Source of the DNA: Oscillospiraceae bacterium
GTDB taxonomy: Bacteria > Bacillota > Clostridia > Oscillospirales > Ruminococcaceae
NCBI GenBank assembly: GCA_021201235.1
Contig: JAJQFI010000020.1
Span: forward strand, 204,256 to 268,255
DNA length: 64,000 nt
Direction: 5' to 3'
How positions within the stretch are numbered: the first letter of the stretch is position 1; every line of letters starts with the position of its first letter. A program made the position numbers and the translations under genes. The notes below the pieces were generated by a model that saw only the letters and a program-made list of their open reading frames with translations, ran no database searches and had not been told where the DNA came from. Positions 1 through 6,882 of the stretch are shown here, one piece after another.

Positions 1-205
1 CAAATCGGAAATCAGACGGCTTTACGACAAGGTCCGGCAGGAGGGCTTGACGATTGTCCCCCTCAAGCTCTACTACAGCGGCTCGAGGGTCAAGATGGAA
101 ATCGGGCTCTGCAAGGGCAAGAAGCTCTATGACAAGCGCGACGACATGGCTCGCCGCCAGACCGAGCGGGACATTGAGCGAGTCCTCAAAGAACGGAATC
201 AATAA
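1..205 (+). CDS. smpB: SsrA-binding protein SmpB, C-terminal part
   Basis: The window opens inside this gene; 67 codons plus TAA remain, in the frame starting at base 2. SmpB binds the tRNA-like domain of tmRNA and brings it to stalled ribosomes for trans-translation. The visible part has the strand VPLKLYYSGSRVKMEIGL, the GKKLYDKR motif and a basic Arg-rich tail ending RVLKERNQ, all typical of the SmpB C-terminus. The tmRNA gene begins 2 bp after the stop, the common smpB-ssrA pairing. The start lies outside the window. Confidence 0.95.
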   Translation, partial: KSEIRRLYDKVRQEGLTIVPLKLYYSGSRVKMEIGLCKGKKLYDKRDDMARRQTERDIERVLKERNQ

Positions 206-207
206 CC

Positions 208-558
208 GGGGGCGTAAAGGTTTCGACGGGGATTCCGAAGGCGAATAAGCGAGTAGAGAACGCACTGATCTCTTTAACCTGTGCAAACCTAAATTTTAAA
301 CGACAATAATAGTTTAGAATTGGCTGCTGCCTAATAGCGGCCCGTCCTGCCGGTGAGTACTGCGGCATCGGTCTGGGCGTCGATTAGCAGTGAACGTTCT
401 GCGGTAACTCCGGTAGCCGCAGGATGAATTACCGGATACCGAAGTCACAAGCCTGCTTACCGGCGTGAGATTTCGGAAAGCCAAAAGATAAGCTACACTC
501 GTAGAAAGTTCTCCCAAAGAGTTTTCGGACATGGGTTCGATTCCCATCGCCTCCACCA
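208..558 (+). ncRNA. ssrA: Transfer-messenger RNA (tmRNA)
   Basis: One-piece tmRNA of about 351 nt. The 5' end GGGGGCG pairs with CGCCUCC just before the encoded CCA (556-558) to form the acceptor stem. The T-arm GGGTTCGATTCCC lies at about 533-545. The tag reading frame ends GAA TTG GCT GCT GCC followed by tandem TAA TAG (332-337), giving a tag ending in Glu-Leu-Ala-Ala-Ala. By comparison with the E. coli tag (ANDENYALAA), the encoded part probably starts near 296-299 with ...Asn-Asp-Asn-Asn; the resume codon cannot be fixed by eye. Its partner gene smpB lies directly upstream. Confidence 0.95.
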
Positions 559-561
559 GGA

Positions 562-586
562 AAAACGCCTTTTCAGGCGTTTTTTC
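562..586 (+). terminator. Rho-independent terminator of ssrA
   Basis: Stem AAAACGCCT / AGGCGTTTT with a TTTC loop followed by a T run, 4 bp after the tmRNA CCA end. Confidence 0.9.
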
Positions 587-590
587 AACT

Positions 591-755
591 AAATCCGTCT
601 TCGACGGAAGAAATCACTGCGTGAAGAAATCGCTAACGCGATGAAATCCGCCTACGGCGGAAGTAAGGACGGATTTAATTTCATCGTTTGCGAAGCAAAC
701 GATTTCATCTGAAACGAAGTTTCAGATTTCACCCGAGCAAAGCGAGGATTTCATT
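591..755. repeat. Array of non-identical small palindromes
   Basis: Six short inverted repeats follow one another, each with a different stem but a similar joint (GAAATC or GATTTC): 594-608, 615-623, 630-641, 647-661, 683-703 and 707-727. Loops are TTC, TGC, TAAC, TAC, GAA and GAA. An outer pair (AAATCCGTC at 591-599, GACGGATTT at 668-676) encloses the first four. A degenerate GC-rich tail runs to about 755. No coding frame is supported. It lies between the ssrA terminator and a decayed MATE gene. Confidence 0.75.
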
Positions 756-808
756 AAGCCCAAGGAGACCACCATTTCCTAACATAGAACAACCCGAAAT
801 AATCGAAT

Positions 809-927
809 ATGAATACACAACAAAGGAAGCCTGAAAATGCCCAAGAAAATGCAAAAGCAGAACTTTTTGAGCGCACGCCGATTCCGAAAGCGGTGCTGAG
901 AAGATTAATAAAAAAGCGGAATTGTAA
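809..927 (+). pseudogene. Remnant of a MATE-family efflux transporter gene
   Basis: The first 30 codons from ATG 809 read like the cytoplasmic N-terminus of clostridial MATE transporters (…ELFERTPIPKAVL). No membrane segment follows. A second frame then gives a short lysine-rich tail (KINKKAEL) ending at TAA 925-927. I read this as a MATE gene that lost its core by internal deletion with a frame change. The terminal TAA is also the first triplet of the dispersed repeat at 925-1066. The MATE assignment rests on a short motif. Confidence 0.5.
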
Positions 928-1066
928 ACCCCTCAGTCGCCCTTCGGGCGCCAGCTCCCCTTTCAGGGGAGCCTTTTTGTATTCTATACAAATTTTCACG
1001 AGAGCAAAAAAAGCCTCCCCTGAAAGGGGAGGGGGACCGCCTACGAAGTAGGTGGTGGAGGGGTTA
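925..1066. repeat. Dispersed double-hairpin element, copy 1
   Basis: A 142-bp imperfect palindrome. The left arm is TAAACCCCTCAGTCG…CTCCCCTTTCAGGGGAGCC; the right arm is its near inverse, ending GGTGGTGGAGGGGTTA. Each arm holds a CTCCCC/GGGGAG hairpin and an outer variable hairpin (GCCC-TTCG-GGGC on the left, GCCTAC-GAA-GTAGGT on the right). The centre is AT-rich and not conserved between copies. Both outer triplets act as stop codons: TAA 925-927 for the MATE remnant and TTA 1064-1066 for aspS. Other copies lie at 6663, 27464, 30435 and 46244. Confidence 0.9.
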
Positions 1067-2833
1067 TTCCGTAATTGCCAGCCCTAATTCCCTGAGCTGT
1101 TCCTCGTCGACCTCGGTCGGGCAGTTGCTCATGAGTTCGCTGGCGTTCTGAACCTTCGGGAAGGCTACGACATCTCTTAAGCTATCTGCGTCGCAGAGGA
1201 GCATCGCGAGGCGGTCAAGACCCATGCCGAGTCCTCCGTGCGGCGGTGCGCCGTACTTGTAGGCATTGACTAAGAAGCCGAACTTTGCCGAGATTTCCTC
1301 GTCGGTCATGCCGAGAGCTCTGAACATGTGCTCCTGGAGCTCACGGTCGGTGATTCTCATCGAGCCGGAGCAGAGCTCAACGCCGTTCAAGACCAAATCA
1401 TAGCACTTCGCCCTGACGTTTGCGGGGTCTGTGTCGAGATAAGGCAGGCACTCGTCAAGAGGCATCGTGAAGGGGTGGTGCATGGCGTCCCAGTGCCCGG
1501 TCTCGTCGTTATACTCAAAGAACGGCATCTCGACAATCCAGAGGAGGTTGTATTTGTCCTTCGGGATGATGTCAAGCTTCTTGGCGCAGATGAGGCGGAG
1601 GGCTCCCAAAGTCGGGAGAACCACTTTATCTTTATCCGCAACGATGAGGACAACATCGCCCTTTTCGGCACCGAGTGTCGAGAGAATCGCATCGAGCTCG
1701 CCTTCATGCAGGAACTTTGCAAACGAGCAGTTCGGGGCGTCCTCGACCCATCTTATATAGGCAAGCCCCTTGGCGCCGATTCCCTTGGCGTGCTCCGTGA
1801 GCTTGTCGATTTCTTTTCTTGTGTAAACCGTGGCGCCGTTCTTCACGACTATCGCCCTGACCGAGCCGCCCATCTCAAGAGCCGACTTGAAGACGGGGAA
1901 TTCGCAGTCCTTGACCGTCTCAGACAAGTCCTGAATCTCCATTCCAAATCTGGTGTCCGGCTTGTCGGAGCCGTAGCGGTTCATCGCGTCCTTATACGAA
2001 AGCCTCGGGAGCGGGGTTTCGATGTCGACGCCCTTTATCTCCTTGAAGAGCCGCTTCATGAAGCCCTCGGTGATTTCGAGAATGTCGTCGACGTCGACGA
2101 ATGACATCTCGAGGTCGATTTGTGTAAATTCCGGCTGTCTGTCGGCGCGGAGGTCCTCGTCTCTGAAGCATCTTGCGAGCTGGATGTAGCGGTCGAGACC
2201 CGCAATCATAAGAAGCTGCTTGTAAATCTGCGGTGACTGCGGAAGGGCATAGAACGAGCCCTTGTGGACTCTTGACGGGACGAGATAATCTCTTGCGCCC
2301 TCGGGGGTCGAATGAATCATCATCGGGGTTTCAATCTCGACGAAGCCGTTCTCATAGAAATACTCTCTTGCAATCTTCGCGATTTCGTGGCGGGTAATCA
2401 GGTTCTTGGTGAGCTTTTCGCTTCTTAAATCCAAATAGCGATACTTGAGCTTCAGCTCGTCGTTGACCTTATCGGAATTGGAAACCTCGAACGGCGGCGT
2501 CTGAGCCTTCGAAAGGAGCTTGAGCTCGCTTACTCTTATCTCATAAGCGCCGGTTTTTATCTCTTTATTTATACTCTCCCTCGGGGTTACGGTTCCCTTC
2601 GTCATCACGACGTACTCGTTACGGAGGGTTTCAGCCTTCTCGAAGACATCCCTCGGGGTGTCGTCGCCGAAAGCGAGCTGAACGAGACCTGTGCGGTCTC
2701 TGAGGTCGATAAAGATAAGATTTCCTAAGTTTCTTACTCTCTGAACGAACCCGCCAACGATGACTTCGACCCCGCCCTCGAGCGGAATCTCAGCGCAATA
2801 GTGGGTTCTACGCATATTTCCCATGGTGTCCAT
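1064..2833 (-). CDS. aspS: Aspartyl-tRNA synthetase
   Basis: Class IIb aminoacyl-tRNA synthetase of 589 residues that charges tRNA-Asp (or tRNA-Asx in non-discriminating forms) in the cytoplasm. An N-terminal OB-fold anticodon domain (about 1-120) precedes the catalytic core with motif 2 FRDEDLRADRQPEF near residue 223, a bacterial GAD insertion, and motif 3 GLGMGLDRLAML near 535. The length is normal for bacterial AspRS. The start ATG 2833 follows a GAGGG ribosome site inside the end of hisS; the gap to hisS is 3 bp, so the two are translated from one message. The stop codon is the terminal triplet of the repeat element. Confidence 0.97.
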   Translation of the reverse strand: MDTMGNMRRTHYCAEIPLEGGVEVIVGGFVQRVRNLGNLIFIDLRDRTGLVQLAFGDDTPRDVFEKAETLRNEYVVMTKGTVTPRESINKEIKTGAYEIRVSELKLLSKAQTPPFEVSNSDKVNDELKLKYRYLDLRSEKLTKNLITRHEIAKIAREYFYENGFVEIETPMMIHSTPEGARDYLVPSRVHKGSFYALPQSPQIYKQLLMIAGLDRYIQLARCFRDEDLRADRQPEFTQIDLEMSFVDVDDILEITEGFMKRLFKEIKGVDIETPLPRLSYKDAMNRYGSDKPDTRFGMEIQDLSETVKDCEFPVFKSALEMGGSVRAIVVKNGATVYTRKEIDKLTEHAKGIGAKGLAYIRWVEDAPNCSFAKFLHEGELDAILSTLGAEKGDVVLIVADKDKVVLPTLGALRLICAKKLDIIPKDKYNLLWIVEMPFFEYNDETGHWDAMHHPFTMPLDECLPYLDTDPANVRAKCYDLVLNGVELCSGSMRITDRELQEHMFRALGMTDEEISAKFGFLVNAYKYGAPPHGGLGMGLDRLAMLLCDADSLRDVVAFPKVQNASELMSNCPTEVDEEQLRELGLAITE

Positions 2834-2836
2834 AAT

Positions 2837-4138
2837 TTATCCCTCAATTCCTTCTAATTCAAACATATCGTTGAGTAAAGTCGGCACGAAGCCGGTCTTG
2901 AAATCGTTAAGATTTACCGCCGTTTCGTCGCCGGTTCTCATATTCTTGAGCTTCGCCTGTCCCGACTCGATTTCGTTATCTCCCAGAACGCAGACAAACT
3001 TGGCGCCGACTTTATTGGCGTATCTCATCTGGGGCTTCAAGCCACGTCCCACTATATCGAACTCGGCGGAGTAGCCCTCGGTTCTTAATTTCTGACAGAG
3101 CTTCGAGGCGACCGCATAAGCGTTCTCGCCCATCGGGGCGAAATAGATGTCGGGGGTGTTTTGGTCGAGGAATTCGACGCCTTCGCCTTCCATTGTCATT
3201 ATAAGCCGCTCGAGGCCCATGCCGAAGCCAAGTGCCGGTGTCGGCTGTCCTCCGAGTGAGCTTACAAGCCCATCATAACGCCCTCCGCCGCAGACGGTTC
3301 CCTGCGCGCCGATTCCGTCATAGACGAACTCGAAAACGGTCTTGGTATAGTAGTCGAGACCCCTTACAATCTTCGGGTTGACGACGTATTCAATCTTGTA
3401 TGAATCTAAAATTGCCTGCAGCTTTTCGAAGTGCTCGCGGCATTCGTCACAAAGATAATCGAGAATAACGGGCGCATCCTTCGCAATCTCAGAACACTTA
3501 GGAACCTTGCAATCAAGGAGCCTCATCGGGTTCTTCCCGAGTCTCTCAAGGCAGGTCTCGCAGAGGTCCTCTTTTCTCGCGGAGAAGTACTCAACAAGCG
3601 CCTCCTGATACTTCTTTCTGCATTCGGGACAGCCGATTGAGTTTATATTGAGCTTGACGCTGTCGATTCCGCAGGTCGAAAGGACTTCACGCGCAAGCAT
3701 AATGACGTCGGCATCCGCATATGGTGAAGAAGTGCCGAACATCTCAACGCCAAACTGGTGGAACTCTCTGAGTCTGCCCGCCTGAGGCTTTTCGTGGCGG
3801 AAGCAGGGAGTGATATAGTAAACCTTCTGCGGGAAGCCCTCGTTCATGAGCCCGTTTTCGAGCATCGCTCTAACGACCCCGGCGGTTCCCTCCGGCTTAA
3901 GTGTGAAGGTGTGCTCGCCCTTTGAGGAGACGGTGTACATCTCTTTTGTTACAACATCCGATGTATCTCCGACCGAACGGACGAATAGCCCCGTTTCTTC
4001 GAATGCGGGGGTTCTTATCTCCTTGAAGCCGAAGCGCTCGGCAGAGTCTCTTGCCGCCTGCTCGACCGTTCGCCACTTGTTCAATTCCGAAGGCACCATG
4101 TCCTGGGTTCCCTTCGGTCTTTGCACGGAAAGTGCCAT
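2837..4138 (-). CDS. hisS: Histidyl-tRNA synthetase
   Basis: Class II synthetase of 433 residues that attaches histidine to tRNA-His. Visible signatures are motif 2 FRHEKPQAGR (about 113-122), the His-specific RGLDYYTKT (about 259) and GGGRYDGL (284-291), then motif 3 GFGMGLERLIM and the C-terminal anticodon domain. ATG 4138 is preceded by AAGGAGG. hisS-aspS is a common clostridial pair and here they are 3 bp apart. Confidence 0.97.
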   Translation of the reverse strand: MALSVQRPKGTQDMVPSELNKWRTVEQAARDSAERFGFKEIRTPAFEETGLFVRSVGDTSDVVTKEMYTVSSKGEHTFTLKPEGTAGVVRAMLENGLMNEGFPQKVYYITPCFRHEKPQAGRLREFHQFGVEMFGTSSPYADADVIMLAREVLSTCGIDSVKLNINSIGCPECRKKYQEALVEYFSARKEDLCETCLERLGKNPMRLLDCKVPKCSEIAKDAPVILDYLCDECREHFEKLQAILDSYKIEYVVNPKIVRGLDYYTKTVFEFVYDGIGAQGTVCGGGRYDGLVSSLGGQPTPALGFGMGLERLIMTMEGEGVEFLDQNTPDIYFAPMGENAYAVASKLCQKLRTEGYSAEFDIVGRGLKPQMRYANKVGAKFVCVLGDNEIESGQAKLKNMRTGDETAVNLNDFKTGFVPTLLNDMFELEGIEG

Positions 4139-4226
4139 AATTTTTCCTCCTTAGTTTCAAAAAAAGATGGCGACGCCCCAGTAGGGACGACTGCCGCCGT
4201 AATACACCCTATTTCCCGGGCTTATA

Positions 4227-4616
4227 TCAAGGAATTCTGTAGTCCAGATCTCCTCTGTCAAGAGCCATGATCAAAGCATCGGCTGTTGCAATATTCGTCG
4301 CCACGGGAATGTTATATACATCGCAGAGCCTCAGAATATCTCTTTCGTCGGGCTCGCTTGTCTTTCGGTTAATGGGGTCTCTGAAGAACAGAAGCAGGTC
4401 GATTTCGTTGCAGGAAATCTTTGCGCTGATCTGTTGACAACCGCCCTGAGAACCGGCAAGGTATTTTTCAATCTTAAGTCCTGTTGCTTCGGCGACTTGT
4501 TTTCCGGTGGTACCGGTTGCACAGAGGTTGTGTTTTCCCAAAATTCCACTGTATGCAGTACAGAACTGAATCATGAGTTCTTTTTTGGCGTCGTGAGCTA
4601 TGAGAGCGATATTCAT
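4227..4616 (-). CDS. Methylglyoxal-synthase-like protein lacking key catalytic residues
   Basis: A 129-residue single-domain protein of the MGS-like fold. It keeps the phosphate-binding ATGTTG (33-38), the LLFFRDP strand (75-81) and VATNIATADAL near the C-terminus. MgsA converts dihydroxyacetone phosphate to methylglyoxal using an Asp in the GGDQQ motif (Asp71 in E. coli) with His98 and Asp101. Here the motif reads GSQGGCQQ, with Cys60 in place of the Asp, and the His position is Ser87; the last Asp is kept as Asp90. Synthase activity is therefore doubtful, and ligand sensing or another reaction is possible. It has its own promoter and lies 88 bp upstream of hisS. Confidence 0.8.
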   Translation of the reverse strand: MNIALIAHDAKKELMIQFCTAYSGILGKHNLCATGTTGKQVAEATGLKIEKYLAGSQGGCQQISAKISCNEIDLLLFFRDPINRKTSEPDERDILRLCDVYNIPVATNIATADALIMALDRGDLDYRIP

Positions 4617-4659
4617 AGGCTACCCCCTTTAAGATATTACGGCATAAACCGCTTCTTAT

Positions 4660-4688
4660 AGCATATCACATTATGTCCAAAAAGTCAA
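4660..4688 (-). promoter_or_regulatory. Promoter of the mgsA-like gene
   Basis: On the minus strand TTGACT, 17 bp, then TATGCT, about 45 bp upstream of the ATG. It may also serve hisS-aspS by read-through. Confidence 0.65.
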
Positions 4689-4770
4689 TCACTTTCGACG
4701 TAACATTTTGGTTAAATTATTGCACCAGATTTTCAAGGGACAGTCTAAAAAGATTAAATATTCGGCTTTT

Positions 4771-5241
4771 TTATCCGCTCACGCCAAGGTCGTCGTCCGA
4801 GTCAATCCCGAACATAGCCTCAAATTCGTCGCGGTCGATGCCGTCCTCCCAAAGGATTTCGACCTCTTCCTCGTCTTCGTCGACAGTGGTCGTTATAGCC
4901 GCCGTGGTTGTGGCTTCAGTGGTCGTCGTTGCCTTGGTGGTAGTGGTCGCCTCAGTGGTGGTAGCGGCGGTTGTGGTAGCTTCGGTAGTGGCTTCTGTGG
5001 TGGTCGTGGTTGCCTCGGTCTCGGATTCGGGAGCGGTCGTAACCGCAGGATCCTCGGTTGTGACCTCCGTCTCCTCCGGCAAAACCTCCGTCACGTCCTC
5101 CGTTGCAACCGTTACCGGCAATTCGGCAGGCGTAATATCCTCGGAAACGTCACCGGTGGTGACGGCATCCCCGTTCCCGCCGCAAGCGGTGAGCATTATT
5201 GCAGTCATCAGAGCTAAAACAATAAGTAGAGCTTTTTTCAT
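4771..5241 (-). CDS. Thr-rich secreted lipoprotein of unknown function
   Basis: A 156-residue protein with a lipoprotein signal peptide: positive start MKK, hydrophobic core and lipobox LTAC, with the lipidated Cys at about residue 20. Residues about 40-125 are low-complexity, made of TTEAT/TTTEA-type repeats rich in Thr, Glu and Ala, probably an extended stalk. The C-terminus is acidic (…DEDEEEVEILWEDGIDRD…). No enzymatic domain is recognisable. ATG 5241 has a GGAGTG ribosome site. The repeat codons make this region prone to length change. Confidence 0.75.
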   Translation of the reverse strand: MKKALLIVLALMTAIMLTACGGNGDAVTTGDVSEDITPAELPVTVATEDVTEVLPEETEVTTEDPAVTTAPESETEATTTTTEATTEATTTAATTTEATTTTKATTTTEATTTAAITTTVDEDEEEVEILWEDGIDRDEFEAMFGIDSDDDLGVSG

Positions 5242-5294
5242 AATTTCACTCCGGTATATTTGATTTCCTTTTCAGGAATACTATTAAAACATAA

Positions 5295-5327
5295 CGCGCC
5301 CCGCTTTGGGTTTTAAGCGGAGCGCAA
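5295..5327 (-). terminator. Probable terminator after rpsT
   Basis: On the minus strand GCGCTCCGCTT / AAGCGGGGCGC with an 8-nt loop, 15 bp after the rpsT stop. The following T tract is weak (GTTATGTTTT), hence the moderate score. Confidence 0.5.
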
Positions 5328-5341
5328 TCAAAGCGTCTTTA

Positions 5342-5587
5342 TCAGCCGTTAAGCTTCTTGGCGAGCTGAGACTTCTTTCTTGCCGCCTTATTCTTGTGGA
5401 TGATTCCCTTTGCGGCTGCCTGATCAACCTTCTTGGTTGCAACCTTTACAGCGGCGACCTTTTCCTCGCCCTCAGTAGCGTCAACCTTCTTGATAGCAGT
5501 CTTGAGCGCGCTCTTAGTAGCCTTGTTCTGAGCCGCCTTCTTCTCGTTGACGAGAACTTTCTTCTTGGCAGACTTAATATTTGCCAT
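5342..5587 (-). CDS. rpsT: 30S ribosomal protein S20
   Basis: An 81-residue, very basic protein that binds 16S rRNA during early 30S assembly. The start [17 protein letters not shown] and the Lys/Ala-rich helical body are typical of S20, and the length is normal. ATG 5587 follows AAGGAGG. The gene is monocistronic: a promoter at 5773-5801 and a structured leader lie upstream. Confidence 0.95.
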   Translation of the reverse strand: MANIKSAKKKVLVNEKKAAQNKATKSALKTAIKKVDATEGEEKVAAVKVATKKVDQAAAKGIIHKNKAARKKSQLAKKLNG

Positions 5588-5766
5588 AAGACACCTCCTT
5601 AGTTAATATTCTGCGGGAGCTTCCGCAAGCGGGTTTAACCCGCAGTCAAACTTAGTTGGATACCCGGTGCACGACTGAGAGAAAGTGCGCCTTGGGGCTA
5701 ATGACTCCCCGACTATTCAACAAGTAGCATTCATGACCCTTGCGGTCATATAACCACATAGTCACA
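5588..5766 (-). promoter_or_regulatory. Structured 5' leader of rpsT
   Basis: About 170 nt separate the promoter from rpsT. On the minus strand there is an early hairpin ATGACC-GCAA-GGGTCAT. Near the ribosome site there are competing pairings: CTGCGGG (complement of 5639-5645) can pair with CCCGCAG (complement of 5611-5617), or two smaller hairpins can form (5629-5643 and 5613-5626). Such alternatives suggest autogenous or translational control of S20. I do not recognise a named leader family. Confidence 0.5.
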
Positions 5767-5772
5767 AGCTAT

Positions 5773-5801
5773 AATATACCACTACTCACTTGAAAATGCA
5801 A
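5773..5801 (-). promoter_or_regulatory. Promoter of rpsT
   Basis: Minus strand TTGCAT, 17 bp, TATATT. Confidence 0.7.
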
Positions 5802-5840
5802 GTGTTTTTTTGATTTTTTCTTAAGAAAAGAGGATTTTTT

Positions 5841-6665
5841 ATGATTTTTAGGCCCGAAACGCCGAGAACCGACCTAGCCCTCGAGCTTTCAGACAATCTC
5901 CCCGAGGGCGTCGAAGTCAGGAGCGACGCAATCGGCGGCTTTGCCGTAACGGATATCAATCTCAAGAGTGAATCCGCCGCACGTTCGGTCGGCAAACCGG
6001 TCGGACGATATCTGACCCTCGAGCCCCGGGACAGCTTCGAGATGATTCCGTCAAACGTCGACGAATACTCGATGGGGCTTTCGGAAAAGCTTCGGGAGCT
6101 TCTTGGGGATGCGGGCTCCGTCTTCGTCGCGGGGCTCGGGAACGAGTGCATCACTCCAGACAGCCTGGGTCCGAGGGTGGTTTCGCACATATTCGCAACG
6201 AGGCATCTCCCGACCGATGCTCCCGACCTCGACACAAGCGGCTTGGGGCTCGTCTCCTGCGCCGCGCCCGGGGTCATGGGTCAGACGGGAATCGAGACGT
6301 CCGAGTTCCTATGCTCGCTTATCGGGAAGCTTTCACCCGACGCCGTGATTGTCATCGACGCCCTCGTCTGTCAGGACCCGAGGCATCTTGGGCGCACAAT
6401 TCAGCTCACCGACGCCGGAATTTCCCCGGGAAGCGGCGTCATGAACTCCCGAAGCGAGGTGTCAAAGAGGACGCTCGGCGTCCCCTGCATCGCAATCGGC
6501 GTCCCGACCGTCGCCGACGCCGGCACGAGCGGCGAGCCTCTGATGGTCACGCCGAAGAACATCGACAAACTGATTTTGACCTCGGCGATGATTATTTCGG
6601 GAGGGATAAACGCCTGCCTTCACCCGTCACTTACGCTTGGGGAGCTGAGACTGTTGACGGCGTAA
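5841..6665 (+). CDS. gpr: Spore germination protease GPR
   Basis: A 274-residue GPR endopeptidase. GPR is made as a zymogen in the forespore and degrades small acid-soluble spore proteins when the spore germinates. The N-terminal TPRTDLALE resembles the propeptide cleavage region. The body has VAGLGNECITPDSLGPRVV, the PGVMGQTGIET loop and VIVIDALVC, hallmarks of the family. It is shorter than Bacillus GPR (about 370 residues), as in many Clostridia. A RBS (AGAGGA) precedes ATG 5841. No clear housekeeping promoter is seen, consistent with forespore sigma control. The TAA stop is the first triplet of repeat copy 2. Confidence 0.93.
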   Translation: MIFRPETPRTDLALELSDNLPEGVEVRSDAIGGFAVTDINLKSESAARSVGKPVGRYLTLEPRDSFEMIPSNVDEYSMGLSEKLRELLGDAGSVFVAGLGNECITPDSLGPRVVSHIFATRHLPTDAPDLDTSGLGLVSCAAPGVMGQTGIETSEFLCSLIGKLSPDAVIVIDALVCQDPRHLGRTIQLTDAGISPGSGVMNSRSEVSKRTLGVPCIAIGVPTVADAGTSGEPLMVTPKNIDKLILTSAMIISGGINACLHPSLTLGELRLLTA

Positions 6666-6801
6666 ACCCCTCCACCATGCTTCGCATGGTCCCCCTCCCC
6701 TTTCAGGGGAGGCTATTTTCGTTCTATATAAACTTTCAAAGAGGCACAAAAAGGCTCCCCTGTCAAGGGGAGCTGGCACGCCGCAGGCGTGACTGAGAGG
6801 T
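6663..6801. repeat. Dispersed double-hairpin element, copy 2 (inverted orientation)
   Basis: About 139 bp. The left arm TAAACCCCTCCACCATG…CCCCTCCCC and the right arm GGCTCCCCTGTCAAGGGGAGC…TGACTGAGAGGT show the element in opposite orientation to copy 1. The outer hairpins differ in sequence but keep pairing (CCATGC-TTC-GCATGG; CACGCC-GCA-GGCGTG). The left TAA is the gpr stop codon; the right end lacks the terminal TA. A further palindrome GTCGCAC-GAA-GTGCGAC follows at 6822-6838. Confidence 0.88.
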
Positions 6802-6840
6802 GCCGCGAGCCAAGGCGAGCGGCGTCGCACGAAGTGCGAC

Positions 6841-6869
6841 AAAAACAACCGCCCAAGTCGGGCGGTTGT
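6841..6869 (-). terminator. Terminator of the first solute-binding gene
   Basis: ACAACCGCCC / GGGCGGTTGT with a 5-nt loop and a minus-strand T run, 14 bp beyond the stop. Confidence 0.85.
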
Positions 6870-6882
6870 CAATTTCCGATTA

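Noticed and set aside
4139..4226. T-box or other tRNA-sensing leader before hisS
   Set aside because: The 88-bp gap has no terminator/antiterminator pair and no T-box core sequence; a TGGTACC-like match lies inside the mgsA-like gene.
5841..6665. Hydrogenase-maturation-type protease instead of GPR
   Set aside because: The RTDLALE propeptide motif and the GMGQTGIET-type loop are GPR specific, and no hydrogenase genes are nearby.
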